Virus record (IMG/VR): IMGVR_UViG_3300036790_000215
Coordinates: 1-27,757 of that record
Reading direction: 5' to 3' (one strand)
DNA from: a virus
Length of the DNA stretch: 27,757 nt
Positions within the stretch are counted from its first letter, which is position 1, and each line of letters starts with the position of its first letter. A program made the position numbers and the translations under genes. This document shows, piece after piece, positions 13,777 to 20,994 of the stretch. Under the pieces are notes generated by a model. The model ran no database searches and was not told the DNA's origin. It saw nothing but the letters and a program-made list of their open reading frames with translations.

Positions 13777-14230
13777 CCCGTCAGGCAAGCCGCTTGGAAG
13801 ACCTCCAAAGGTAAAGGTCAAGGCAGTTGATGTCGAGCCCCTCCTGGGTATCCTCCAGGCGAATGGCGACGTGAAGATCAGTGCAGTTGTCAGCAAGGAG
13901 CTGCACAACGACCTGTACTTGTTCCTGAGGGAGCGAGGGCTCACTCTGACCGATTTCGTCCGCATGGCTTTCAAGCAGAGCATGCGAGGCTATAAGGTCT
14001 ACGGGCCAGACGACATCCTGCGGTTTGGCAAGTACAATGGGGAGAAGCTGGAGTACGTCATCCGTATGGCTCCAGACTATATCCTCTGGTGCCGTGAGAA
14101 TATGCCGAACTTCCGGATCACCGATGAGGCTGAGCAGCTTTTCATCGCCCTCACCGAAGAGAGCATGGAGGAGCCTCTGGAGCCTCCGCTGGAGGTCGCA
14201 GAAACTCGTGCACCCTGGTGGGTGCAATAG
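13739..14230 (+). CDS. Ribbon-helix-helix plus exonuclease-X C-terminal-like protein
   Basis: The 163-residue product starts at ATG 13739. It has a basic N-terminus with an AT-hook-like GRPPK (20-24). A ribbon-helix-helix-like segment follows (KISAVVSKELHNDLYLFLRE and LTDFVRMAFKQSM, about 45-83). Residues 90-130 (ILRFGKYNGEKLEYV, then DYILWCRENMPNF) match the short FGKYKG...YLxWLxxN domain found at the C-terminus of exodeoxyribonuclease X-like proteins. That domain is accessory; no nuclease catalytic domain is present. A DNA-binding role is likely. The fusion order is inferred by eye. Confidence 0.6.
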   Translation: MAKAVRNTARKTSPSGKPLGRPPKVKVKAVDVEPLLGILQANGDVKISAVVSKELHNDLYLFLRERGLTLTDFVRMAFKQSMRGYKVYGPDDILRFGKYNGEKLEYVIRMAPDYILWCRENMPNFRITDEAEQLFIALTEESMEEPLEPPLEVAETRAPWWVQ

Positions 14231-14232
14231 TC

Positions 14233-14550
14233 ATGCATGGTCTAGTATGGATAGCGAAACACCCTAAGGCTACTCCTGAAATGCTGGGATACATTCCTGG
14301 ATGGATCCACGAGGATGATTCTCGTCCTATCAAGGAGCAGATCGATAACAATTACCGTCATGGAGGTGGCTGGTATAACTTCCAGGGATTCACCATGGCG
14401 GAGAATGGAAATCTACACTACCCGGGAGATCCACCGACATTGCTGCTGTTCGAAGCCAAACTGAGGGACGAGACGATTAGGTTCTACCAGCACTCCTGGG
14501 TTGCAATCGTCCAGAAGGATGGCAGCTTTGAAGTCGCGCGGATAGACTGA
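14233..14550 (+). CDS. Conserved phage hypothetical protein (105 residues)
   Basis: ATG 14233 lies two bases after the previous stop; a GTG at 14218 is the alternative. The C-terminal part (PPTLLLFEAKLRDETIRFYQ, then HSWVAIVQKDGSFEVARID) resembles a conserved phage protein of unknown function that I recall only loosely. It is soluble, with a predicted mix of beta strands and a helix. Confidence 0.65.
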   Translation: MHGLVWIAKHPKATPEMLGYIPGWIHEDDSRPIKEQIDNNYRHGGGWYNFQGFTMAENGNLHYPGDPPTLLLFEAKLRDETIRFYQHSWVAIVQKDGSFEVARID

Positions 14551-14583
14551 CAAGCAGATACAAGGAAGGAGAACTCTAGGATC

Positions 14584-14931
14584 ATGGCGTACAAACCGAA
14601 GGATGCTAGCTACTTCATCCGCCAGACAAAGGAGGGTGAATGGTCTGTTACGAAGTTCCTGGGATCCGGAGGGGGCGAAAGCTCCCAACCGGATCAGATC
14701 TATACCATTAAGGCTCAAACCTCCCAATCCAGAGGGACCGAGCACTGGTGTGATTGCCCAGCAAGCTGGGCTGGACGCGAAGGCGTCAAGAAGCCCTGTA
14801 AGCACCTTACCTGGCTTAGTCGCTGGAAGGCCCTCTATGGTAGTAATAAGCTGGCTGTAGGTGAGGTCGCCTTCTATGACAGCAGATCAGACCGTTTCTA
14901 CAGAGCAGAGGGCCTCACTGCCCTTGAATAA
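14584..14931 (+). CDS. SWIM zinc-finger protein
   Basis: The 115-residue protein has Cys56-x-Cys58 and Cys72-x-His74 (CDCPASW and CKHLTWL), the CxCxnCxH pattern of the SWIM domain, which binds DNA or protein. The ATG follows AAGGAGA with usable spacing. It is a stand-alone SWIM protein, not fused to the transposase or helicase domains seen in larger members. Function in the phage is unknown. Confidence 0.7.
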   Translation: MAYKPKDASYFIRQTKEGEWSVTKFLGSGGGESSQPDQIYTIKAQTSQSRGTEHWCDCPASWAGREGVKKPCKHLTWLSRWKALYGSNKLAVGEVAFYDSRSDRFYRAEGLTALE

Positions 14932-15091
14932 GGAGCGACAATACCATGAAAATACAGGCAAGAAGCTGACCAAAGAGCAAATTGAGTCAGTCAAGGCCAA
15001 TCTCAACCGGCCTGTTATGTACATGACAGGAGGACACCGTATGGGCGGAGATGAGTCTCTCTCAGCAGCAGGTACACTGTTTTGCCCTTGA
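14924..15091 (+). pseudogene. Possible gene with damaged or unusual start
   Basis: A frame ending at TGA 15089-15091 encodes KKLTKEQIESVKANLNRPVM and MTGGHRMGGDES, which look protein-like, but no ATG with a ribosome site opens it. TTG 14924 is a possible start. In another frame AAGGAG sits ten bases before ATG 14946, which opens only seven codons (MKIQARS). Either a frameshift has separated a good start from the body, or the gene uses TTG, or 14946 is a leader peptide. Confidence 0.35.
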
Positions 15092-15161
15092 GAGTGGGCT
15101 ACCGGAAATCCCTGGCTACTATGGGGCAGATCTCCAGAACGGTACGATCTACTCGGAATGA
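15051..15161 (+). CDS. Possible small protein (36 residues)
   Basis: ATG 15051 opens 36 codons (MSLSQQQVHCFALESGLPEI and on) to a TGA that overlaps the next ATG as ATGA at 15158-15161. The overlap supports coupling to the next gene, but a ribosome site with good spacing for 15051 is missing; GGAGG at 15029-15033 suits ATG 15041 in the other frame instead. Function unknown. Confidence 0.35.
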   Translation: MSLSQQQVHCFALESGLPEIPGYYGADLQNGTIYSE

Positions 15162-15382
15162 ATAACTCGTTGCTGCAGCGCCGCTGGGACCAATTGATCC
15201 TTGCTAGCTGTAATCGAGAGCTATCTGAGGCTGAGCTGAGGCAGCTACAGATTCTGCGCAATGAGTGCCTCAGCAGCGGTGGGACCGCCTTTGTCCCAAC
15301 AACGCCTACAACAAGCAGAGGACTACACGATGAACTTGTACGAGGTAAAGATGGTCGAGACGGGCCATCAGGTTCACAATAA
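15158..15382 (+). CDS. Hypothetical helical protein (74 residues)
   Basis: The first two-thirds (QRRWDQLILASCNRELSEAE and LRQLQILRNECL) form plausible paired helices typical of small phage proteins. The start overlaps the preceding stop as ATGA. The last 53 bases overlap the next gene in another frame. No function known. Confidence 0.5.
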   Translation: MNNSLLQRRWDQLILASCNRELSEAELRQLQILRNECLSSGGTAFVPTTPTTSRGLHDELVRGKDGRDGPSGSQ

Positions 15383-15617
15383 GGCTGGCCAGCCTTTCGT
15401 CATCACTGCAGTGAACCTGGAGGACGAGACTATTACGGTTCGCCAGCTGGAGATGTCTGGAGGCCGCGTCCGTGCTGATCAGGCGCCGAAGAAGGGTGAG
15501 CATCCTGCTGACTACGCGTGTGTCTTTGCCGAAGACATCGACGACGTCATCGATCCAGCACTGGTCGACCTCGATCCGGAAGGGAGTGATCCTGAAGCTG
15601 ACGACAAGGAGGGGTAG
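15330..15617 (+). CDS. Acidic hypothetical protein (95 residues)
   Basis: ATG 15330 has AGAGGA eight bases upstream and is preferred over the ATG at 15261 deep inside the previous gene. The product is beta-rich in its middle (FVITAVNLEDETITVRQL) and ends in a strongly acidic tail. It is the last gene before a terminator and promoter 7. Confidence 0.65.
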   Translation: MNLYEVKMVETGHQVHNKAGQPFVITAVNLEDETITVRQLEMSGGRVRADQAPKKGEHPADYACVFAEDIDDVIDPALVDLDPEGSDPEADDKEG

Positions 15618-15636
15618 TCCTCAGGCTTGGCAAAGT

Positions 15637-15673
15637 GAGGTCGGCCGATCTATTTTTCGGTCGACCTCTTTTT
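15637..15673 (+). terminator. Terminator fused to a promoter element
   Basis: GAGGTCGGCCGA (15637-15648) and TCGGTCGACCTC (15657-15668) pair at 11 of 12 positions around an 8-base loop and are followed by five T residues. The 3' arm contains the GGTCGACC element of promoter 7, so one sequence may serve both functions. Confidence 0.75.
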
Positions 15674-15709
15674 GACCTCTTGATGACCCTTTAGGTCTTA
15701 TGATATAAT
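15659..15709 (+). promoter_or_regulatory. Rightward promoter 7
   Basis: GGTCGACC at 15659-15666, TTTTGAC, -35 TTGATG at 15680-15685, an 18-base spacer with GGTC at 15694, and TATAAT at 15704-15709. It heads the operon that contains the primase/helicase-like gene. Confidence 0.88.
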
Positions 15710-15738
15710 ATGGACAGAATCATGAGTAGGAGCGCAAC

Positions 15739-16167
15739 ATGAGTGACGCCCAGGACCAGGACAAGGCAAGACTTACTGCAGCGTGGAAGTTCGAGAGGCC
15801 TAATCTCAGCAATGCCACAGTAGAAAGCTTAGTGGACGAGGTTGCGCTCGTACGACGTCAGCAGTCGTACTACAAGGCCGCCGATGGATTCTTGGGTGAG
15901 GCCTTGAAGGCGCGCCTTGACGGCAAGAAGATGTCAAAGGGTACCTATTACCAGATGTCCCGAGAGGAGGTTCACCAGACACGGGTGAATTCTGCTGGGG
16001 CTCAAGCTCTGATAGACAGGGTCCGCGAGCTGCTCGAGGATCCTGACCTCGCAGGCCTCAAGCTGGCTGGGGTACTCGAGCCCCTTGAGGCCGCTGTGGA
16101 CGGCGTATTTACCAGTCTGTCCTTCGAGCAGATGCGGTTCAGCAAAGTGGAGGCTACAAGTGGCTAA
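15739..16167 (+). CDS. Hypothetical helical protein upstream of replication genes
   Basis: The 142-residue, soluble, mostly helical protein follows GTAGGAG. Stretches such as VESLVDEVALVRRQQSYYKA and LGEALKARLDGKKMSKGTY suggest a helical bundle. No domain is recognised. Its place as first gene before the primase/helicase-like protein suggests a replication accessory role, which is inference. Confidence 0.65.
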   Translation: MSDAQDQDKARLTAAWKFERPNLSNATVESLVDEVALVRRQQSYYKAADGFLGEALKARLDGKKMSKGTYYQMSREEVHQTRVNSAGAQALIDRVRELLEDPDLAGLKLAGVLEPLEAAVDGVFTSLSFEQMRFSKVEATSG

Positions 16168-16639
16168 CGACGGAAGCGACGATAGCGGCGGCAACTCAGA
16201 CCCTCTGGCAGAGACTTATCGGGTCCTGCGTGAGGATGAAGATGAAGATGAGGGTGAGAATGAGGGTGAGAATGGAGGAAGTGGCCTGTTTGAGGAGGCC
16301 CCTAGCCTAGCAGAGATGGAGGAGCTGACGCAGCCAATAGGACTACCTCCTGCTGCCTATTCCTCAAGTCTTGTCACAGGACAGTCTGAGGCAGATCGGC
16401 TTGCTGCAAAGGCAATCTTCCTGCTGTCGATCTATCCCAAGCTCAATCAGACTATGCTGCACATTGGGCTGGGTCCTCATATTCCCCCTCGCGAGTGGAA
16501 GCCTGTTCTTGATGCTCTGATTGCTCGCGGCATTGTCAAGAGGGAGATTCTGAACCTTCTGTCTCCTCTAGGGCAGTATCGCTCTTACACGGTCATTTCA
16601 TTGACCAATCCTCCCGAAGTCAGGACTGCTGCAGCCTAG
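16160..16639 (+). CDS. Acidic linker plus winged-helix-like protein
   Basis: The start is GTG 16160, with GGAGG six to seven bases upstream and an eight-base overlap with the previous gene. The 159-residue product has an acidic repeat (EDEDEDEGENEGENGG, 25-40), then a helical, winged-helix-like C-terminal part (about 79-150: DRLAAKAIFLLSIYPKLNQT, then WKPVLDALIARGIVKR). That pattern suits DNA or protein binding next to replication genes, but the family is not identified. Confidence 0.6.
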   Translation: MANDGSDDSGGNSDPLAETYRVLREDEDEDEGENEGENGGSGLFEEAPSLAEMEELTQPIGLPPAAYSSSLVTGQSEADRLAAKAIFLLSIYPKLNQTMLHIGLGPHIPPREWKPVLDALIARGIVKREILNLLSPLGQYRSYTVISLTNPPEVRTAAA

Positions 16640-16702
16640 CCTAGTCTAGATTAGCTCGACAAGCAATCACTCGACGATCAAGCGCCTATTTCCGGGGGAA
16701 GC

Positions 16703-19378
16703 ATGAGCCAAACTGGCATTCTGGGACCGAATGATCCTATCCCTCTAGGGCGTCTTATCCCTCCGCCTAAGCTTGTAGTTCCTGCTGATATCCTAGCTGA
16801 CCTTGAAGCTAGTGGGTTAGCTCCCAAAGACCTGCGCATCAGGCGATTTGATGCCACAGAGCGTCAGGCTACAGGATGTAGTCCAGCAACTAGAGGCTAT
16901 GTGATTCCCTATTTTAGCTGGGACGAACACCCTAAGCCATTCTACCGCATTAAGGTCCTGAATCCCGACCTGGAGAATGGCGCTAGATATAAGCAGCCCA
17001 AGAACTCAGTCAATCACCTTTACTTTCCTCCTAGGCTTGCTCAGTGCATGGAAGTCTGGTTGCGCAAGTTCCCTTATGAACCTCTGCTAGTCATCACTGA
17101 AGGAGAGAAGAAGGCAGCCTGTGCCGTTAAGCACGGTATTCCGGCAATCGGCATCAGCGGTGTCGACTCCTGGAGAGGTAAGACTCTAGTCATCCCGAGT
17201 GAGGCTGAACTGACTAAGGATAAGACCTCAATTCGGGCTAAGCTCCCCAGCGGAAGTACTCACGTCCCAGAACTGTCTCTACTTGCCGATGGCTGGGGAG
17301 AGCTCCTGGACAAGCTCTTAGGAAACAACCTAACCGTAGTGATTGTCTACGATACTGACCAGCCACATGAAGGTCAGGAGCTCAAGACGGAGGTGCGACG
17401 CGCTGCGACTATGCTTGGCTATGAGTTACGTTATCTTGGTATACCCAGCGTTCGGATCAAACTGCTAGTACTGCCTCATATAGGCCTCATGGAGCGTGAG
17501 GGCTCTACTTTCAATCAGGGTGAGACAATTCAGGCTACGAGGGATGATGATGGTAACCTCAAGACGGGTGTTGATGACTACATCCTAGCTAGAGGCCCGG
17601 ATGAACTTATTGACAGGCTCCGGAAGACACATGGAGACCCTACAGCCTTTCCTAAGCATCCCAATCCCCGAGGGTTTATCAATGTACAGCTTAACAAGCA
17701 GCTGGACAGAAAAGCCTGCCAGCAACTCTCCTCTGTCATACTTGCTGAGCTGGACGCATCTGGCACTCGATACCTTGACCGCTATTCTAACCGCCCCTAC
17801 TATTATGAGCGGGATTCCCACAAACTCTACCTTGCTCAGATGTTAGGTCGACGGGGAGAGCTTATGCATGAGACAGGTTTTGGGACCTTGCTTTACAGAC
17901 GTTTTGGCCTCACGGGCTCAGACATTAAAGTCATTAGCTGGATAGCGAGCCAGTTCACGGGGGAGCTCCCCTTACAATGGACAGTTCCACGAAGGGTCAT
18001 GACTCTGATAACTGAAGAGGACGATCCGGAGAATCCTCACGGCTTTGCTCTGCAGGTGAGCGACTCTCACTACCTTGCAGTGTCTCCTGATCCCAAGAAG
18101 GCCCTGACTCTTAAGATCAACGGAGCAGATGGGATTCTATTCGAGCAAGATCAGGTCGAACCTCTAGATATTGATCGGGTTATGGAGTACTTTGAGCAAG
18201 AGGTTAATGCTCCAGGACCGTTACAAGCTTGGTGGGCTGATGTATTACGGGAGACTAATCTGGGCAAGAACGTTGGGATTGATCCTATGAATCCCGACCG
18301 TGAAATTGCCTTGCTGACTCCTGATGGTGCACGAAGTCGTGCATATGCATGTCTACTGTACTACATCTCACCGTTCCTGCAACGCTGGCGCGGTTTACAA
18401 CTACCAGTGGAGATCACTCTTGGGGAGGCTGGAAGTGGCAAAAGCTCACTCTATGCGATGCGGCTTCAGATCCTTACAGGGCGACCCATCCTCAGAAACC
18501 TTCCTAACGATCTCCGTGACTGGCGAGCCTCCATCACTAACAGTGGAGGACTTCATGTCACCGACAATGTGCACTTTGCTGACGGAAAGCTCAAGCAGCA
18601 GCTCAGCGATGAGATATGCAGGCTCATTACAGAGCCTCACCCTGCTGTTGAGATGCGGAAGCTCTACACTGACAATGATCTTGTCAGAATCCCTGTAGGG
18701 GTCACGTTTGGCTTTACGGCTATCAACCAACCTTTCAGGAATGCCGACTTCTTTTCACGTGCTGCTGTCTTCAATATGGCATCTCTAGGTCGGGCACCTG
18801 ACGGCAGCTGGGTAGATAGACAAATAGATCAAGGGGGTGGACGAGAGGCTTGGGTAGCTCACCATCTAGTATTCCTACACAGGTTTATGCGAGCAGCAGA
18901 GGCTGAAGGCACGAAGAGCGCTTGGGATCCTAACTTTCAGACCACTCATAGGCTCGCTCATCTTGAGCAGACCCTGAAAATTGCGTCAGACATCCTGGGT
19001 ATCGACAGTCTCTTCCTTGGCACAACGATGCGTAAGGCTCAGGAGAAGTCCCGAGAGGAGGCTGACTGGGTAGTCGAAGGCCTAATGAGATATGCTAAGG
19101 AGATCAGAGACAATCCCAGGCAGAAGGGGTCCTTCAAGTTTACCGCTCGCGATGTCAGTGAGTGGGCACAGAGTGAGGATGACTTCATGCACTGTACCCA
19201 GCTGACCAGTTCACGCCAGCTAGGGAGGTATTTGACATCACATCACTCCTCCCTGTGTAACATGCTCAATATGGTGAGCGGGGGACTTCAAGGTAATATC
19301 TGGACTTACCGCCTCTTAGCCTCCAAGCCTGAACCTGAGGTTGAGGTTGCCATCAAGACAGAGGAGCCTGAGAAATGA
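16703..19378 (+). CDS. Primase/helicase-like replication protein
   Basis: This is the largest gene in the window (891 residues). The N-terminal part has LLVITEGEKKAACAVKHG (about residue 128 on) and TVVIVYDTDQP (about 212), matching the DUF3854/TOPRIM-like domain of phage and plasmid primase-type proteins. The C-terminal part has Walker A GEAGSGKS at 574-581, then GGLHVTDNVHFAD and a conserved TFGFTAINQPF, typical of a P-loop helicase-type ATPase. It would provide primase-related and unwinding activity for phage replication. GGGGGA precedes the ATG. A short zinc-finger gene starts in an ATGA overlap with its stop. Priming activity itself is not proven. Confidence 0.75.
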   Translation: MSQTGILGPNDPIPLGRLIPPPKLVVPADILADLEASGLAPKDLRIRRFDATERQATGCSPATRGYVIPYFSWDEHPKPFYRIKVLNPDLENGARYKQPKNSVNHLYFPPRLAQCMEVWLRKFPYEPLLVITEGEKKAACAVKHGIPAIGISGVDSWRGKTLVIPSEAELTKDKTSIRAKLPSGSTHVPELSLLADGWGELLDKLLGNNLTVVIVYDTDQPHEGQELKTEVRRAATMLGYELRYLGIPSVRIKLLVLPHIGLMEREGSTFNQGETIQATRDDDGNLKTGVDDYILARGPDELIDRLRKTHGDPTAFPKHPNPRGFINVQLNKQLDRKACQQLSSVILAELDASGTRYLDRYSNRPYYYERDSHKLYLAQMLGRRGELMHETGFGTLLYRRFGLTGSDIKVISWIASQFTGELPLQWTVPRRVMTLITEEDDPENPHGFALQVSDSHYLAVSPDPKKALTLKINGADGILFEQDQVEPLDIDRVMEYFEQEVNAPGPLQAWWADVLRETNLGKNVGIDPMNPDREIALLTPDGARSRAYACLLYYISPFLQRWRGLQLPVEITLGEAGSGKSSLYAMRLQILTGRPILRNLPNDLRDWRASITNSGGLHVTDNVHFADGKLKQQLSDEICRLITEPHPAVEMRKLYTDNDLVRIPVGVTFGFTAINQPFRNADFFSRAAVFNMASLGRAPDGSWVDRQIDQGGGREAWVAHHLVFLHRFMRAAEAEGTKSAWDPNFQTTHRLAHLEQTLKIASDILGIDSLFLGTTMRKAQEKSREEADWVVEGLMRYAKEIRDNPRQKGSFKFTARDVSEWAQSEDDFMHCTQLTSSRQLGRYLTSHHSSLCNMLNMVSGGLQGNIWTYRLLASKPEPEVEVAIKTEEPEK

Positions 19379-19554
19379 CATGTGCGCAACAGGTGTCGAC
19401 ATCAGGGTCAAGATCGTTTGCTGAAACCTACCGTTGTGCTTTCTGCGGAAGGACTAGCTCAAGTCCTGGTGACCTGTGTCTACCTCACAAGAAATATGGC
19501 AGGGCTAGAATCTCAAAAAAGAGAATAGCGGTCGACCGAAAAAGACCCTCTTGA
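19375..19554 (+). CDS. Small zinc-finger protein (59 residues)
   Basis: ATG 19375 overlaps the preceding TGA as ATGA. The peptide has CAFC (21-24) and CLPH (35-38), a CxxC...CxxH zinc site, followed by a basic tail (KKYGRARISKKR). The last 25 codons overlap promoter 8, so the coding sequence and the promoter constrain each other. A nucleic-acid-binding role is plausible. Confidence 0.6.
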   Translation: MTCAQQVSTSGSRSFAETYRCAFCGRTSSSPGDLCLPHKKYGRARISKKRIAVDRKRPS

Positions 19555-19579
19555 GGTCATCTTAGGTTTCAGCTATAAT
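19530..19579 (+). promoter_or_regulatory. Rightward promoter 8
   Basis: GGTCGACC at 19530-19537, an AAAAGAC box instead of TTTTGAC, -35 TTGAGG at 19551-19556, a 17-base spacer, and TATAAT at 19574-19579. It drives the GC-rich gene at 19649. Confidence 0.85.
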
Positions 19580-19648
19580 AGGGGTGTTGAAAGGGTTAAA
19601 ACCCACAACACTAAATGGACACAACCAACCAACCGAAAGGTCACTACA

Positions 19649-20077
19649 ATGGCACGCGAACCGAACCAGCCGCACGGCCACGAGCATGGGCATGGCGGAG
19701 AATCGAATCCAATCCCCGAGAGCGTCCCGGCGCCTCCTGCCGCAACTGCTGCGGCGCCTGGCGTCAACGAGGCGGTGGTCCCGAGCGTCAAGGATGGCGC
19801 GAAGGTCATGCTGCAGGGTGGCGTTGCGCGCGTCGACTACATCCGCGCGCGCTACAAGCAGGGCATCGGCCGCGGGCAGATCCTCAAGGAGGTGAACGAG
19901 CGGCGGTTGTCGGGTACGAATCCCGTCAGCTACCAGATCGTGTTCTCGGCTACCAAGGGGCTCCCGAAGCCGGCAACTGGGCCGGCAGCAGCTCCTGTGG
20001 ATCCTCTGAGCATCGCGCCCAAGGATCCGGTTCCTGGCGCGATGGCGGCGGGCGAGACTTCAGCAGCTGCTGCCTGA
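19649..20077 (+). CDS. Helix-turn-helix-like protein, GC-rich
   Basis: The 142-residue product begins with a His/Gly-rich tract (HGHEHGHGG), has a central domain at 60-105 (ARVDYIRARYKQGIGRGQIL, then PVSYQIVFSATKG), and Ala/Pro-rich linkers. The order of the domain, ending in YQIVF, loosely parallels the helix-turn-helix proteins at 6920 and 10014. AAAGG precedes the ATG. Third codon positions are strongly G/C, unlike its neighbours, which suggests recent acquisition from a high-GC genome. It is the only gene between promoter 8 and the hairpin at 20098. Confidence 0.6.
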   Translation: MAREPNQPHGHEHGHGGESNPIPESVPAPPAATAAAPGVNEAVVPSVKDGAKVMLQGGVARVDYIRARYKQGIGRGQILKEVNERRLSGTNPVSYQIVFSATKGLPKPATGPAAAPVDPLSIAPKDPVPGAMAAGETSAAAA

Positions 20078-20097
20078 TACAGGATACAGGATGCTGT

Positions 20098-20149
20098 AAG
20101 GTATATCTCCCCTAGCGAACTGTGGAGGTCCGAGCGGGGGAGATACCTT
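20098..20149 (+). terminator. Hairpin, possible terminator
   Basis: AAGGTATATCTCCCC (20098-20112) and GGGGGAGATACCTT (20136-20149) pair over about 13 bp with a two-base bulge and a 23-base loop. It follows the 19649 gene by 20 bases. The trailing sequence lacks a T-run, so termination is not certain. Confidence 0.55.
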
Positions 20150-20312
20150 GCAGAGCAGGGATAGGAGCTCTAGACTGTTTATACCTCCTAGGGATAGTCG
20201 CCTAGCGTCGATTCCCGTACGGTCCGGTGATGAGCCGGTGAGTAAGGAAGGGCCCTTGAGTGGCAACCTTACTTAGCTCTATGAACACTCTATCTCCTAG
20301 CCCGACCTTCCT

Positions 20313-20406
20313 ATAATATGCATGGAGCCTCCTGGATGCAAAACGCCTACTGAGGAATGACGCATCCATTTCGAGGATAGGTGTCAGGAGTCTCCGTGTA
20401 TATTAT
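20313..20406 (+). ncRNA. Candidate pseudoknotted structured RNA
   Basis: Bases 20313-20334 pair with 20385-20406 at 21 of 22 positions, including two G-U pairs. The enclosed 50 bases can form two interleaved stems: 20335-20339 with 20362-20366 (5 bp) and 20343-20349 with 20378-20384 (7 bp, one G-U). That is an H-type pseudoknot, with the second stem abutting the outer helix. It matches no ribozyme or riboswitch I can recall. It sits in the leader of the RuvC-like gene, about 49 bases before its start, so it could be a cis-regulatory element or an independent RNA. Confidence 0.45.
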
Positions 20407-20454
20407 CGGGTTCCAGTCCCGCGCCCGCGCACGAGCACAAGAAGGTCTCATGAT

Positions 20455-20994
20455 TTGATCACACTTGAGCAACTCTACCAGCATAGTATCGAGAGGCTCA
20501 AGCGTCCTCCTGCACCAGAACGGCTCTTGAGTTTGGACCCAGGTGAGACAACAGGGTTTGCACACTTCGCAGGCCCTCTGTTTGTCCATGCTAATCAAAT
20601 CTCCACTTCATCACAGCAACTTGCCCTAGGAGAGCTAACCACTCTCCTGGAGGAGTACAAGCCTACTCTGGTAGTTATTGAGGACTACCGCGTCTATGCC
20701 AATCGTACTGCGCAACATGCAGGTTCCTCTCTCTCAACGCCTCGGCTGATTGGGATGATCGAGACCTTGTTGCTGCAGCGCGACATTCCCTTTCACAAGC
20801 AACCTGCCGGCGTCGCCAAGCAATTTGTGACAGACGATAAGCTGAAGGCTTGGGGCTTATACAGCAGAGGCTTGAAGCATGCCAGGGATGCTATTCGACA
20901 TGGCCTCTACTTCATCCTGTTTCCTCCTAAGGCTGTCTTCTCCAAGATGATCCAACCGGGCGTCTCTCGCAACGCAGGAAGGCATGTAGGATGA
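20455..20994 (+). CDS. RuvC-like Holliday junction resolvase family protein
   Basis: The 179-residue product has a RNase H-fold nuclease pattern: LSLDPGETTGFAHF with Asp28, LVVIEDYRVY with Glu76, and KHARDAIRHGLYF with Asp145. These acidic residues would bind metal for cutting branched DNA during recombination, replication or packaging. The only usable start is TTG 20455, with AAGG about 11 bases upstream. The next gene overlaps as ATGA. Confidence 0.8.
   Translation: MITLEQLYQHSIERLKRPPAPERLLSLDPGETTGFAHFAGPLFVHANQISTSSQQLALGELTTLLEEYKPTLVVIEDYRVYANRTAQHAGSSLSTPRLIGMIETLLLQRDIPFHKQPAGVAKQFVTDDKLKAWGLYSRGLKHARDAIRHGLYFILFPPKAVFSKMIQPGVSRNAGRHVG

Larger units (their letters stand above)
20078..20454. 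other. Structured intergenic region, no gene
   Basis: No supported coding frame lies in these 377 bases. They hold the hairpin at 20098-20149, a second hairpin (GAGTAAGG at 20240-20247 with CCTTACTT at 20267-20274), a CCGGTGA direct repeat near 20225, and the structure at 20313-20406. A TATAAT at 20312-20317 may be a -10 box, but it has no good -35 and is part of the long inverted repeat. Confidence 0.6.

Noticed and set aside
20288-20317. TATAAT at 20312 as a promoter of the array
   Set aside because: No TTGAKG-type -35, TTTTGAC box or GGTC half-site at the expected spacing; it forms part of the long inverted repeat instead.
20403-20424. T-arm-like sequence resembling part of a tRNA
   Set aside because: GGGTTCCAGTCCC looks like a T-arm, but the loop lacks the conserved purine and no acceptor, D or anticodon arms fit upstream.
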